Below the pieces are notes generated by a model, which saw only the letters and a list, made by a program, of their open reading frames with translations, did no database searches and was not told where the DNA came from. Below, in pieces: positions 25,474 to 38,078 of a DNA stretch of 64,000 nt; within the stretch, counting starts at the first letter, position 1, and every line of letters begins with the position of its first letter. The DNA comes from Fasciolopsis buskii (taxonomy: Eukaryota > Platyhelminthes > Trematoda > Plagiorchiida > Fasciolidae): assembly GCA_008360955.1 (NCBI GenBank), contig LUCM01008772.1:7801-71800 (forward strand), read 5' to 3'. Position numbers and translations under genes: made by a program.

Positions 25474-28400
25474 TGAAGGGCTGTCTCACCCAGCACGAAT
25501 GTATCCACTAGATGGATTAGATCTTTGAAGTAAAACAATGCGTGATCTCAAACCAGGATGAGGAAAAATCGGGGTTTTTAAACATCGATAATTCCGACCG
25601 ACTGTAGTGAGGAACGGAAACCATATTGGAACAAAAATTCCTCAATAAAACAGCGAAATGATGGTGAAACACAATTGCAACGCGGCAAGTCAGACAAAAG
25701 ATACGATTGTTTGACGGAATAATTACAAATTCTATTTGGCTTACGTTCAAGAGGGACCAGTATGAAACCCTACAGACGAAATCGCCATTGTCAACTCAGC
25801 AAAGCCACTTCCAAACCGTAAAATGCAAAAACGGTAAGGCGCACTAACTGAAAATTGACTTTACACTTTATTTCGTACTACGTAACAAACGGACTGTCAA
25901 AAAGGAAGTGATCTGGTGCACGAGGATCCAAACTTCACAAATTAAATACAAACGCTAAGCCTCCCCACCGAAACAGCCTGGTTTGTCTCTGCAATGGTTA
26001 TGAGAATAAATTGGAAACACCGGTTTTCTCCACCGAGGGCTATTAAGTAATGCGCTGCTTGCTTATTAATTAGACTTCATTTTAAATTTGGTAGAATTAC
26101 ATCACGACCAAAGCAGATGCTTTTTACATCCCTCAAAGTTACATTCTTCAGCTATAGGTTGATCAACATTGTTATTCACATACACTTTTTACAAAAAAAA
26201 CATTAGATCGTATCAGGCATTGTCAGTCACTTTATTCACGCGCAGAAAATATGCCTAGAAAACTTCTGCATCCTGTTAGATCTGCATGAAATTACAGTGC
26301 AACATAGCTACTGAGAAAAGCTAATACTATTGACCGGTCGGGTGAGTAGCCAAGTGCTGCCCCAACGGGAAATTCGTAGAAGTGGATCTGTTCTTTGAAT
26401 ATCATAAAAATGTTGGTCCGGTAACCAACACACCTTTTGACAAACACGAGACTCTGCTAGAATTTTTACTTAGACGATTGAATCACTTGGCATCGACTTC
26501 AATTTATTCATCTAGCGATTTAAAATTATGAGCTCACTGTGAGTCTTTTAATCTAAATCCTACCGTAGGAGTTGTCATTGCGAGATTTGCTCCGATAAAC
26601 TGGACTTACTGAAGCATGAACATTGTGGAGGATTGAACGGCCGAGGCCAACTTCATTTGGAATCCGCAAATAAAAATGCCTTGAGAAAGCAAACGGTTCT
26701 GGCATTATATCCTTACGCACTATAACGGTTGCTAATAAGCAGTAATCTTTATCTTATTTTGCTAGTCATTATACGAAAAATCCATGATATATCAGAAACA
26801 CCGAAACGGTAACTTAATGTTTGGAGAGTAGGGAACCGGCCGGCGGTAGGAAGAGCTGAACTAGCAACACTTACTTTCGGACGAACGATGTTGACCATTT
26901 GATTTGAAAATTTCTTTTCCGGTATATTTTGTGGCAAATAATATTAGGTCGAAAAACCAAAGCTCCGCTAAGCGAACAACATCACTTCGAGATCATATGC
27001 TATCACAAACCAACAAAAAAGGAAAACAGTTTTAAACAAGATGACCGTGAAAGCTTTCCCTGTTAGGATTGCTGATAGTCCGAAACGTTTACTTCTAAAA
27101 CATGTAATTATTGCAGAACAAATTACTTGCTACTCAGCTCTGAGACTCGAACAATATCACTTCATTCTTTATTCGATACCAAAATAACTTTATCCTTCTC
27201 CGAGCTTGACATCTGCACAAAACACTAGAAGTTTCGACTAACCGTGACAAGCAAAGCTGATTTACTCAGGGTCATTCTGATATTTTATTAAAAATAAACA
27301 AAGCCAATAATAAACAGAATACTTTTACATTTAGCATCTAACAAAGACCCCTAACTCAGTTTACGGACTTTCAAACAAGTTCCCCTATCTATCAGAGGAT
27401 AATCATGAGGTTCACCCAGGCGGTCTTTCAAGTAATGTTTGCTTTCTGTGCCAACCATCTTTTTGCTACACACAAACACATTCAACCAAGGTCTGCTTTC
27501 GCCCCGTCTTTGTTAAACGTTACTTCACCAACCACTGATTTCCAGGTGTCGGGCAAATCACAGTTCGGCTGGTCCTATTGTGTTACCTGTCGCTTGTTTT
27601 TGATGATAGCAATGAAATGTGTTCATAAATATTTTGTCCCACCGTAGCGACGTATTTCGGCCCTCATGTATGATTGTGCATGCCTTCGTTTACGGATATT
27701 TTTAAGCTACAATTCTCAAACAGAACTACAAATAAACACGGAAATGTTCCGTGAATTTATTGAGTATCCCGTCAAATGATTTCTTTGTCTTAAACTTTTT
27801 AATTAGTATTTGAGAACGAATGGTTGCGCGCTGTATGAGTTTGACAAAACTTAGCTTCGAAAATTTGCATCGGCACTAATCACTTTCAGTCGGATGTGGG
27901 TAGTTTAAAAATGCCTTTTGTTTTCCAACTGTTTTACTAAACAGCCCATTCGGAAGCAACAAAACTCCAATGTTCTTTCAAAATCAACACATACTTCAAC
28001 AAAGAACAATCAAATTCTATTCACTTTTTATTGCCCTCGTGAACCATAAATTTATCTTTTTTGGCGAGCAGGAAAAAAGCGACTACCCAATCCAATATAG
28101 ATTGCATAAACAGTGAACGAGATTTCAGTTCTCCTCTTTAGATAGCCACGTCAAAGCTGATTTTTTTCATTCCATTTGTGCGGAAAGCATAAGCACGTGA
28201 AATTATTGTCCCTTAAAATTGCCCCTGGAGATACATTTTCGAGTGCAGTAGATAAGCTAATTGGACTTGCCTCTAGGTAGATAAAAACGTTTGCCTTGAT
28301 TCGTTAACACTTCTCTTTGTAAAGGTTTCAGACTAATCTCTGATCACTGTTTCGCCCAAATTTATGGAGTGAAAAATATAATTTTAGCTGTACAACAGCA

Positions 28401-30487
28401 GTGTCGAATTGAAAATTAAACCACAAGAGTTTTTTATTTATCATTGGTCTTGTGCTTTTGTTTTCAAAAATATTAGCGGGACAAGAATGAGGCGAACAAA
28501 CCAGCTAAGTAATCGACAAAACTACATCTCGTCATCGTTTCTGGAGCCACTCGTAAAGTGATGATTGTTTATGGTTGATCTCCCGCCATTTCGCAAATGG
28601 ATTCATTAGGCAATAAAAAACGTTTAGTTTGTTGCACTGGTTCCGTCTCACCACGTGTGTCGTAATCACTAAGGCATGACATTTTGTTTGTGAAAAGACG
28701 CACATACTCATAGATGGAGATAACACTGTCCTCCTCGTTACTACGATAGATGGTTTATGAAGATAATGCCTGTGTACAGTTTTCTGTGATTACAGCTTCT
28801 TCCGATAAACGCCAATTTACCGTTAAGCCAGAACTATATGTTTAGAGCATTGGTTCTATCAGAGATATTGCACAATACAAAACAAAAATCTTGGGATGGA
28901 ATAATTGCAACATAACTAAACTTTTATGCATTGCATTCTGCACGACTAGTTGGTATATATATGTACATTTTTATCAAGATTCATGTCTGCATTCTTGTTC
29001 CCGCGTAAATAACTCCGATTCATCGTATTCTGCTTTATTCCTGTAATATGTTTTCCTTACTTTGAAACGAGACCAGGCCAAAAAGGTCAGTGGAGCAACC
29101 AACAATCTGAACAGATTTCTTTGCGCAGCAGTAGTTCACATGAGCAAAGAGACCGGGGAAAATCGCGATCAACCTATTAGGAAGAGAGATTTTCGTTCAC
29201 GAATTGAGTTTACAGATCTATTAGCAAGTGTTCAGGCGGGATCACAGCACAGGTATTTTAATTTACAGTTTCGAATGCTAACCACTTTTTAATTTGACTT
29301 CCGATCAGGATATATCTCATTATGAAATATGGCTTTCACGTCTCACTTTCTCAACTTAAAATAAACGCTTCCAATCGGACACGAAAACAGGCCAAAATGT
29401 AAGCAGATAACGGTTTGTTGGGAATACCGATGATGAAAACTTTTGACTGATTACGATATGTGAAAACCATTATTTTTGTTAGACTTACACTTATTGTTAT
29501 CGAAGGTATCTTATCTCCTGTGAACAGTACCGTCTTGCGCTTTCATTTCTAATCATTCTAACTCTATGATTTGTCCCTAATAGAGCGGAACACCATGCCG
29601 CTAATAAGTTATTTTCAAACAAGAAACTGAATATCAGAATAATGTTTCACCTCACATTTGTCTAGTTGATATCGGATCGTGAACGTCCCATTTTTACTTT
29701 TTCTAAATCCTCATCCTAACCGATCAATAATTCCACTTAAGACATTCTCACTTGAGTAATACGTCAGTGGAATATTGTCGCGCTTGTATTGGTCTTTGAC
29801 GTGGGCAGCAGACAACCCCCTTTACGTAGTTGAGTTGGAATCCGCCAAAAGATATCGTTGAAGCAACATTGTAGATACATGCCAAAATCAGAACAACAAA
29901 GCACACGAGAACGGAGAAAAGCAAATGGTTATAAATCATCATGAGGTCATTTTGTAAATATTTCCTTTAAAAAAATGTCTTGAAACTAGACGGAACCAAG
30001 TGGTATGAGTACAAGGAGTTGCTCCCCACTGTCGTAACCAATAAATCGCTCGTTCTTATGTGGTGATTCCCCTGGTTGCTTCCACGAATAGCTTCATCTT
30101 ATCGTTTTAACAACCAAGCAGGGTAAATTCTTTTGCTTACCATATTTTGTGGCCGAATCGTTTTCTAGTTTTATTTGGAACTGACGTCTTTAATAACAGA
30201 AAATTAACCACAGTGAACCATTTATGAAATTTAGAGCACAGTACTAAATTAACTTTGTTACTGCTGTCTTAGCAATAAAATAAGAAAAGGCATACTGTGT
30301 TTGGATATTCCAGCGATTACTTCTACCTACTGTGCTTAGGAGACGCCAAATAGTCTTACCGTATATCCCCTTGAATGCAATTGCATGATAACCATTAACC
30401 GACTATGAAACTGATGATGTCAGCGACTAACAAAACAGAACATCTTTGGTTTCTCGCCGCTCCATGAAATCTGACAGTTTATTTGGG
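25474..30487. other. AT-rich stretch without a supported gene
   Basis: All open frames are under 85 codons with no recognisable domain. No repeat units, RNA genes or transposon blocks were seen. Confidence 0.5.
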
Positions 30488-30717
30488 ATAAAGGTGAATT
30501 ATTTCATGAAAACATTCATTCTCCTACTGCTAATAAAATGTGCCAAGTAATCAAGCTCTGTAGGTCATGTCCAAAGCCTTCATCGTACTTAGGCTACCTG
30601 CAGAGAAGTCATCTATGAGTAGGGGTCGATCGCTGTTAGCTAACGGACAATAACCGTGCAAATCAGTGACGGATAGGTGCAACATCATGTGGTGAAGTTC
30701 AACGAAACCGTTCAGAG

Positions 30718-30795
30718 CCTGCCCGGTAGCGTAATGGCTAAGGCGTTCGACTTAGAATCGTTCGTCCCGGGTTCGCGTCCCAGTTCGAACGCGGT
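30718..30795 (+). promoter_or_regulatory. tRNA-like head with Pol III A and B boxes (copy 2)
   Basis: The A box TAGCGTAATGG (30727-30737) fits the TRGYNNARNNG consensus. The B box GGTTCGCGTCC (30770-30780) fits GGTTCRANYCC except for one base. Their starts are 43 bp apart, normal for an internal RNA polymerase III promoter. The anticodon region folds poorly (loop CTTAGAA, only 3 of 5 stem pairs) and there is no matching acceptor stem, so this is a tRNA-derived promoter head and not a functional tRNA. Confidence 0.75.
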
Positions 30796-30850
30796 CGATA
30801 TGCATTGCTCATGATTCCTAACAAGGATGAAACAGCTGTACAGTGCTTCC
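30796..30850 (+). ncRNA. hammerhead ribozyme, core-mutated (copy 2)
   Basis: The layout is identical to copy 3: stem I 5' strand GCATTG (30802-30807) pairs with CAGTGC (30841-30846) with one wobble, followed by stem II, GAAA (30829-30832) and the same stem III with UGUA at the cleavage site. The first core strand, however, is CTCATGA (30808-30814). G5 has become C, and G5 is invariant in active hammerheads, so cleavage is expected to be lost. Confidence 0.75.
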
Positions 30851-30907
30851 ATGGTTTCGTTATGGTGAGTTGAGCGATGATATCACATGGTGAATTATTT
30901 CATAAAG

Positions 30908-33900
30908 TCACTTTCTCAAACAGTCATATGGTATCAGCAGAAACGGATGTTTTTCAATTGAGGCGATTATCGCAAACTAAGTTCTTTCTAGCCCCGCTGA
31001 TTTTTCTAGAGCAAATTTTTTTCTCGTCAACATTTGTACCCGAAAAAGCAGCCCGGATTATAAACAGCGAACAACATAGCAATATTAACAGTTTGACAGT
31101 TTATCTTGCGTTTTCCTAAACGATTATCATGAACAAAATTCAAGCAACTAGCATAGGATGCGAATAAAAAGTCAACCTTGTGCCCTGAGTGCCACAGTTT
31201 GTTTTATTTGAATACAATCCAGTTCATTCCATTCCTAGACACAACGACTAGTCCAATCGCAGATACATGCGTGCATTCGAATTTGGAAGGCGTTTGTTTG
31301 GAAACGGATAGAGGACTGAAGAGTTCCGGGTCAGCGCGTTTGATGAATGAAAATTACTACAAACCTGATCGTTTGCTTTCAAAACAGAATCTACACAGTA
31401 GTTGAATTTACCATACACATGGCCACATTGTTCTATAATAGCGCATACAAATAAATCTCGACATTTTGTATCTACAGCGAATATTATTCAAATAGGTTAG
31501 CTTCAAAGTATCTTCTTTCCATTTACGTACAGAAGGCAACACTCAATGTTTCGTGCTTTTGATTTTTGGTAGCTGTTTGCGATAACGAAAACAGAGGAAA
31601 AGCTTGCCTTGCTCGGCAGTCCACAAATTTAGTGGAAACGCCAAAATCCTAGCAGGATTTAACAAATCAGAATATTTGTCACAATGCAAGAATATATTTT
31701 ACCAAATGATCCATTAGTCCTCATTCACTACTCATATGCCACACGTTTGAGCAATGTCACACAATTACCGTGTCAAATCATTTTGGTCGGTGTTAACAAC
31801 ATCAAAGAAGTATGAAAAGTTTGCGATCTTGTTAACTTAACTACAGTACAAAACTTGAGTCATTTGTCGTTGGTAAGTGTTTTATTACTTCACTGACCGT
31901 GAGTTCGCATTCACAGGATTAGATCCCCACTGTTTGCAACTGAAATAGAATTTAACGTCAACGGAAGCGAAACCTTTGTGGTCTTCACGAGTGGCGTATT
32001 TTGCATAAATATTTTTTGTAAATTTTTAGTTTTTAATAAGTGCCCCTAAAATCTGTGGGTACTGGTGAAATATTGCTGCGAATCTCCTCACCGACATAGA
32101 ATTATTAACTGTTCGGACAGGGATATATCCGTGCTTGCGATTCGGAACTCGTTTGCTAACAACTGAAGCAAATCAGCAAGTCCGTGCAGAACGTACGCAG
32201 TAGTTTGATGTAGCTTTGATGGGTTATGTCCCAACTTTTTCCGCCTGTGTCCTGATTAGTGGATACTTTAGTCTCTTACTAATATGGAAGTTCTGCGTTA
32301 ACTACATTATTTTATTATCTTCGCCAGACTAAATGACGAGTAACGAATTTCTGTAGTTAGACACGTGTCTGTCGAGTGTAACAAATTGTTTTATCCGGCT
32401 ACGCAGATATACTGAAAAGCTGGAGCGTGTTCCTGTTCGCTCAGTGTTAAACACAGATAACAGACACCTGGGCTCGGGAACTCATATGCACGCACGCATA
32501 TATTTTTGGGCCAGGCACACAGTTACAGCAACAGCTGCTCACTTTTCTCGTGTGTGTTTAACGCTTCGTGTGTGAAGACAGCCCTTCACTGGGCCATGCG
32601 TTTGACTAAAAACACTACATGGTTGAGTATTTAAGTGTTCTTGTATTGGCCTAATTTGTTGACAAAGGCGTATCCTTGAGACGGCAATCAAGACCGCAAT
32701 CAGCACACTCAATACTCAGGTAATTAATTGGTTCTTGTAAAAAGACCTCTCACTGGTCATTTGCTCATATGATTTCAGTTTTGCCGTTCATCTGTGCTGA
32801 CTGCTGATGATTTCCCGAATTTTCAACAATAAGTTAATATCGAGTCAGAAATATAGGAGATTTACGAAAATCGTAACCTGTCAGTGTCATCACTCACATT
32901 TGCCAATATTTCCGAATGGCAGTTGTTCCGATATATGGACGAATAAACATTAAAAAATGAGTCCAAAAGTTCTAACGGATAGTTTTGCGCTGTTTTGCAT
33001 AGTTTTTGAGCGAAAAGCCCGAGTCTGAGGATTTTGTTCAAACGAAAGAGATTCATCCTGCACTTTGAGAGCTATCCGCCCCTGCCGACCGAGTTATTCA
33101 ACTAGGTACTAGTAAAAATATGAGTAGCTTTGTGTAAGCGTAGGCCAGAATTCCATTCACACACGATTTTCCACAATATTTATTTGTTAACACCACCGTC
33201 CAGGAGTTCCGACTATTGATCGAATAACTAAAAGTTTCTTCTCACTAGACCTACTTCAAACTTTCCTAACAGATAAGTGCTTTCTCAAAACTATTCTAAA
33301 ACCAATATGCGAATGAAAAATTAGGACGCTTGCATCAGATTGCCATTCATGGGCAGGAACATAGCAGAGATTAACACTAGCTAGCGAAAAAGGAATAATC
33401 TCACGTGAGCAGAATTTTCCTCTACACTAGCACAAATGCGTTACTCTTAATTTGATGCGGTGATCAAGAGCGGTCCGAAAATCACACGACCACACCATGC
33501 AGTGTTCACTATCATCACATGACTAAAATACAACTTTTCTTACCTTTTGATTTCACGTGAATACCTCGTAGCACTTGAAAACCAAAAGTATTTCACATTG
33601 TTGTGAAGTTAACACGTATTAGTCAAACGATACGATAGCTGGTCTATTCGTGCACGAACATAAAACTCCAAGCTTTGAGTTTTGATGAGCTCTTAGACGT
33701 TGTCAGGATTTTTTACGAAATTCTTTACAAGCGATTCATAATGTCAGCTAATTGGAATTAACCAGATCCAATCATAATTTCGCCAGTACTGAAGTAAATA
33801 ACTCCTCATGGTCCGATTAGAATCAATAAATAGAACGAAACATCTTTAGCTTATTAGAAAGATATTTCTAGGTTGGATAATAAGTTTGTTTTTCCTGTAC

Positions 33901-36492
33901 AAATAGCTGTCTATATAGCAATTCCATTACCATGTTACGGTCAGAGAGAGACATTCCGAAGGGACTTGTGCATTGTCGACAAAATGTTTGCAAGAAACAT
34001 TTAAAAATGTTTTTGCCTAAAAAAGGGGGGGTGATAAAAACAACCTGACACGAAATCAGTCATTGTTAACTAAAATAACCAAGTAATTAGGGGGATTTAT
34101 ATGTATGTATATATATATATATATGTCTTTGGAGAACGGGTGAAATAATGGGACCTAGGACTCGGTTAATTAGAGACGAATTCCAGGTAGAAAATAGAGC
34201 ATGGTGTGGGAAACATTTCGTTTTCTTGTTTAAGATTAAAATTTTTCTATCACAAATTGTCGAAATACAAAAATGGCTTCAACTTACCACCAAAGGGTCA
34301 CCCTGTATCAGGCGAGCCCAAATCAACTGACTGGCAAGTTAATTGTGACCACAATCCATGTCCTACACGCGCACACATACACACAGGTAGCCGGGTAACC
34401 ATGTTCGTGATTGCCCACTGAAGAACCAGAATGCAATAGATTCGGAGAACCAGAGAAAATGGCACCTGTCGAAATACTCTTGTCCCCTTAATAGGTGATC
34501 ACAAACTATTGCATTATCATTTGAAGCGCAAGATTATGAATTTACTACTTAATCTATAGAATGGGTGAGCACGCAACCATCTAAGACGTTCAATAAAGGC
34601 ATTTTTTATTTTACAAGCTCTTTTTTAACAAAATAACTTGCTTTGAGATAATGAAAATTTGACATAAATTTCATTCAAAGTTCTATAGAGAAAATGAAGT
34701 AAATGCTACAGTACGGGGTAAATTGTTTCAGTAAGCTGCCAAATTTACAAATAATGAATAATTACATGATGCTAGGTACTTATTTAGCAGAAAACTGAGC
34801 CAGTTCTAGAATGTTAAAAGAATACGTCCGAGAAGTTTGTAGTCTACCATTAAGCCCCAACCTAGTATGCAATCAATAAACGTGAGCCTCCCGATTCAAT
34901 TGCATATGAGATAAAATCTACTCATGTAATCGAAATACTTATTACAATTTTCAAGGTCAATTTTTCTTCATATTTATGAGAAGCTCTCTGTTCCTCACTA
35001 CTGTGGATTCATTGATAACAGACCGTCGGCGAAATCTCGAAGAAAAGAGACGGACTATTGTACTGCACAATCCGTACGTGGATAAAGTTACTGTCATGAC
35101 CATCAGAATTATTTGCGATCCTCCATTCCACTCGACCAAACGTAAGCATCCAAATCAAACATGAAACTAACGGAAACTTGTCATTTCTCGATAGAAGAAT
35201 AAAGCAGAAAATCGATAAAGGTGTTAACCGATCTGTGATTGGCTGGCGTACGTTGATAAGAAATGAAGAGAAATGGCCACACTTTGAGATTGCTGTGGAA
35301 ATGCTCGACTGTAATTTCATACAATAAATCACATATCTCGTGGGCCATCTAGGCGGATAAGCTTTGTACCAAATAGGAACAGATTCGAGACTGAGAACGA
35401 AGGTGTCTTATACGGGAAATTGTTCCAGTTTGCCTAAATTACAAGCGTCGATGCAAAACACAATACGGAGTGGGGTTGTTTTTAAGTTACCAAAGGCCTC
35501 AAGAGCTTTATGGCTGTTTCTGTATCACATGAATCCACGTCGGATTATGATAGTGCGCAAAATGAGGTTGTATGAATCGCAGTAATGATCACAGAACAGG
35601 ATAGCACAAGATCCTGGAAACAAATTACGGTTCCAAAGATTTGTATTGGAATAAATAACGACATCGTGATCAAGCAGTTCGTCGAGCTCAAACTGGAAAG
35701 CCATACAACCCATGATTTGCGTCTACGAGTTTCGATCAAATCATGTAATCCCGTCGCTTTCTTGTCGGTGATGATTTTCAGTGAATATTTCAAATATCTA
35801 TTTTGAAGTTTTGCTTGAGCTCGATTGTCATGCCAGTTTATATTTTTACTGTTGCGGTTTAAACCGAATATGTTTAATGGCATTTCATAATATATTTTGC
35901 CTGAGTATTCAATGTGAATATTCATTGAAATTCTTTTTTTCTGAAATTATACTATTTATCACATAAAGGCTTAAATTGAATTTGTGTTATGTACAAATTT
36001 CTGCTCATTAGGCTGCCATTTGCGAGGATCACTTAATGAAGTTTTTCCATCTGAGGGTACGCTATCACAGATGTCAATTTTTCTACGGTATCATTTGAAT
36101 ATTTAGAATCGCACAATGTTTCGTCGAAAGACTATCGTCGGTTGATCCGGGCTAAAATAAGGAAGAGGACATGAAGTTCGAAGTACGGGGAATGGCTGAA
36201 CAGGACAATACTGGGTGTGGGAAGCACTAAGCTACAAGACGGTCTTGTGCTTTCGGGGAATCTTTTTTATTCAGCCGTGTGCTGAACATACTACTGAAAA
36301 CAGTTTGTTTTCGGTTACGCATCATTAAATCCGCTGACCGTAGAACGTCGTCCAACTTAGCGGGATTCAAGCCCTGCCATTGATAAACCCCAGGAACTAG
36401 CGTTTTCCGTTTTCCAAAGACCCACATGCGTTTGACCATTTCACCCTACAAAAAATTGCTTTCGCATAACGCCAACTAAGGAGTGGGTTCAG
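30908..36492. other. AT-rich stretch upstream of the receptor gene
   Basis: There is no recognisable coding region. Frames of up to 126 codons at 34950-35970 overlap on both strands and match nothing I know. Apart from the AT microsatellite at 34098-34125 I see no repeats. Upstream exons or the promoter of the receptor gene could lie here, but none can be pointed to. Confidence 0.45.
34098..34125. repeat. short AT/GTAT microsatellite
   Basis: This is a run of TA dinucleotides interrupted by two TATG units, about 28 bp long. Confidence 0.85.
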
Positions 36493-37800
36493 GTGTGTCT
36501 GCGACCAATGTTAGTTTACATTTGGCCCTGTGAAACATTGATTAACCGGACAGCAAGTAGGATAACCACACAAATATTTCCTCGGTACGCGCCAACTGGA
36601 TTCCCGTTTACGATGATCACACGAATTTCATTGGCTAAACAGGCTTCTTTTTGTGACCGGAATAATACATCAGTAAACGTCCAATTTTGGGGTCAGTTTC
36701 GATTAGTGGATATTCAAACTCATACTGCCAAATATAAGACACTTGATTTTTTGAAAATATTTCAATCCTGGTTTGGATCACTAGAAAGAACAAATTCGAT
36801 GCTACTTTGGTCCAATTTTTCCAACGGGATGTACACTGGTCTTTTGTTTCCTCCCGAGGATGATATCGTGATTGCAATCATGTGTTGCGTAATTATTTCT
36901 GGAGCACTTTTCAACATCTATATTATTTGTCTATTAACTAAGACAAAAATTGGCTCCCTACTCACAAAAGTGCTCTTATACAACCAAAATATAATTGACG
37001 CAACATTTTGTATGTTGATCTGTAGCATGATAGTTTCGAGTAATTTCACCAAGCCTTGCCAGGACAAGCCAATCAATCCTATGGCATGTCATCTCTTGCA
37101 AAACGGATTCCTTTCACGAGTTGTTTGCATCATGATCGTGGGTAATATTGTTTGTGGGGCAGCAGATCGATTTTGGTCCATTGTGTACCCAAGAACCTAC
37201 CGGCGTTACACGAAGCGTTACAGTGCCATTTGCTACTTTGGCAACTCTGTTTATGCCCTTCTGTGTTCATCATCACGTCTACAATCTGCGATCCTTAGTA
37301 ATGGAATTTGTCGGTTACAGACACGTCCACATTATCAGTCGCTTTTTAGTATCATCGAAAGTATTATCCGCTACGGTGTACCCACACTATTTCTTGTGTG
37401 CTTAAACACTGCAACGAATCGGGAATTACACCAACTACGAAAAGGTGCATCACGTGGTCTCAGACGTGTGAAAAACAGTATTGAGGGGACCACAAATGTG
37501 ATTGCGTGTGTACGAAAAGCGGTGTTTTTAAATGCTCTTTGCTTGACTACTGGGTTAATCCTATTGGAGATAGTTTCAGTCACACTAACAGTTTTAGACA
37601 GATTGGAATCTATCAGTTTCAGTCTGAACTCCTCGACTCGGATGTACTTTTTGTTTACTGCAGCTTCTTTTTCCACATTAAATCCGTGCGTGCAAATTGT
37701 GACCATGAAGTCGATCAGAAGCACAATTATTGAACATTGGCGTCCTCGTAAATCGTTGCATTGTTGCGAGGCTTGGATTGCTGTCTCACATACTCCGTAA
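36493..37800 (+). CDS. rhodopsin-like G protein-coupled receptor, divergent flatworm-type orphan
   Basis: This is a 435-codon intronless open frame for a plasma-membrane receptor. Seven hydrophobic segments are visible at about 124-148, 156-182, 204-230, 243-262, 285-306, 343-367 and 383-404. Class A landmarks are present but altered: Asn141 in TM1, Asp169 in TM2, DRF (225-227) in place of DRY after TM3, Pro297 in TM5, and LNPCVQ (396-401) for the NPxxY motif of TM7. Cys189 or Cys199 could bond to Cys273 in the second outer loop. The usual TM4 Trp and the TM6 FxxCWxP motif are missing. Met103 (36799) is the more natural start: it leaves a 21-residue outer N-terminus with an N-x-S site (Asn108). 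The first 102 codons may be 5' UTR or read-through intron. The divergence fits flatworm-expanded orphan receptors (PROF-like); ligand unknown. An AATAAA follows 273 bp after the stop. Confidence 0.85.
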   Translation: MCLRPMLVYIWPCETLINRTASRITTQIFPRYAPTGFPFTMITRISLAKQASFCDRNNTSVNVQFWGQFRLVDIQTHTAKYKTLDFLKIFQSWFGSLERTNSMLLWSNFSNGMYTGLLFPPEDDIVIAIMCCVIISGALFNIYIICLLTKTKIGSLLTKVLLYNQNIIDATFCMLICSMIVSSNFTKPCQDKPINPMACHLLQNGFLSRVVCIMIVGNIVCGAADRFWSIVYPRTYRRYTKRYSAICYFGNSVYALLCSSSRLQSAILSNGICRLQTRPHYQSLFSIIESIIRYGVPTLFLVCLNTATNRELHQLRKGASRGLRRVKNSIEGTTNVIACVRKAVFLNALCLTTGLILLEIVSVTLTVLDRLESISFSLNSSTRMYFLFTAASFSTLNPCVQIVTMKSIRSTIIEHWRPRKSLHCCEAWIAVSHTP

Positions 37801-38072
37801 TTTGGCGAGATAAAATTGATGTAAAAAAACCAATCCAAATTATCTTGTGGATAATTTTGATTACCAAATTCTTGTTCCTCATAGCATTCCAGTATGAGTA
37901 AAGGCAATGAAAACGTGTTTGATATTTTTTAGTATCCCATGAATATTTAACACGGTTGTACTTCTGATATTTATGTATTTCTCACCGTTTACTCACAGCT
38001 GCTTCCCTTCTACTGGGCCACTTGCGCTCTATTCTGAACACTGCAAGCCAGTCTGTGTGATATCAACAGGTC

Positions 38073-38078
38073 AATAAA
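38073..38078 (+). terminator. candidate polyadenylation signal of the receptor gene
   Basis: This is an AATAAA hexamer 273 bp downstream of the receptor stop codon, in the right orientation. Position only; AT-rich DNA gives such hexamers by chance. Confidence 0.4.

Larger units (their letters stand above)
30494..30907 (+). repeat. tRNA/hammerhead SINE-like repeat, copy 2
   Basis: Block order on the plus strand is: a 19-nt piece of the repeat's 3' end (GTGAATTATTTCATGAAA), a spacer beginning ACATTCATTCTCCTAC, a second spacer with GGGGTCGATCGC, a tRNA-like head (30718-30795), a hammerhead-like domain (30796-30850), and the 3' arm ending GTGAATTATTTCAT. The same 3' terminal words at both ends look like a head-to-tail junction. 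A 6-bp ATAAAG at 30488-30493 and 30902-30907 could be a target-site duplication, but it is too short to trust. Compared with copy 3, it lacks the long inverted arm. Confidence 0.85.

Noticed and set aside
30718..30795. Functional tRNA gene
   Set aside because: A and B boxes are good, but the anticodon stem pairs at only 3 of 5 positions, there is no acceptor stem, and the same sequence recurs inside repeats with a different anticodon loop.
30488..30907. ATAAAG as target-site duplication of repeat copy 2
   Set aside because: Six bases in AT-rich DNA are weak, and the left boundary coincides with a truncated unit.
37371..37907. 178-codon minus-strand frame
   Set aside because: It lies antisense to the receptor gene; its length follows from the codon use of the plus-strand gene.
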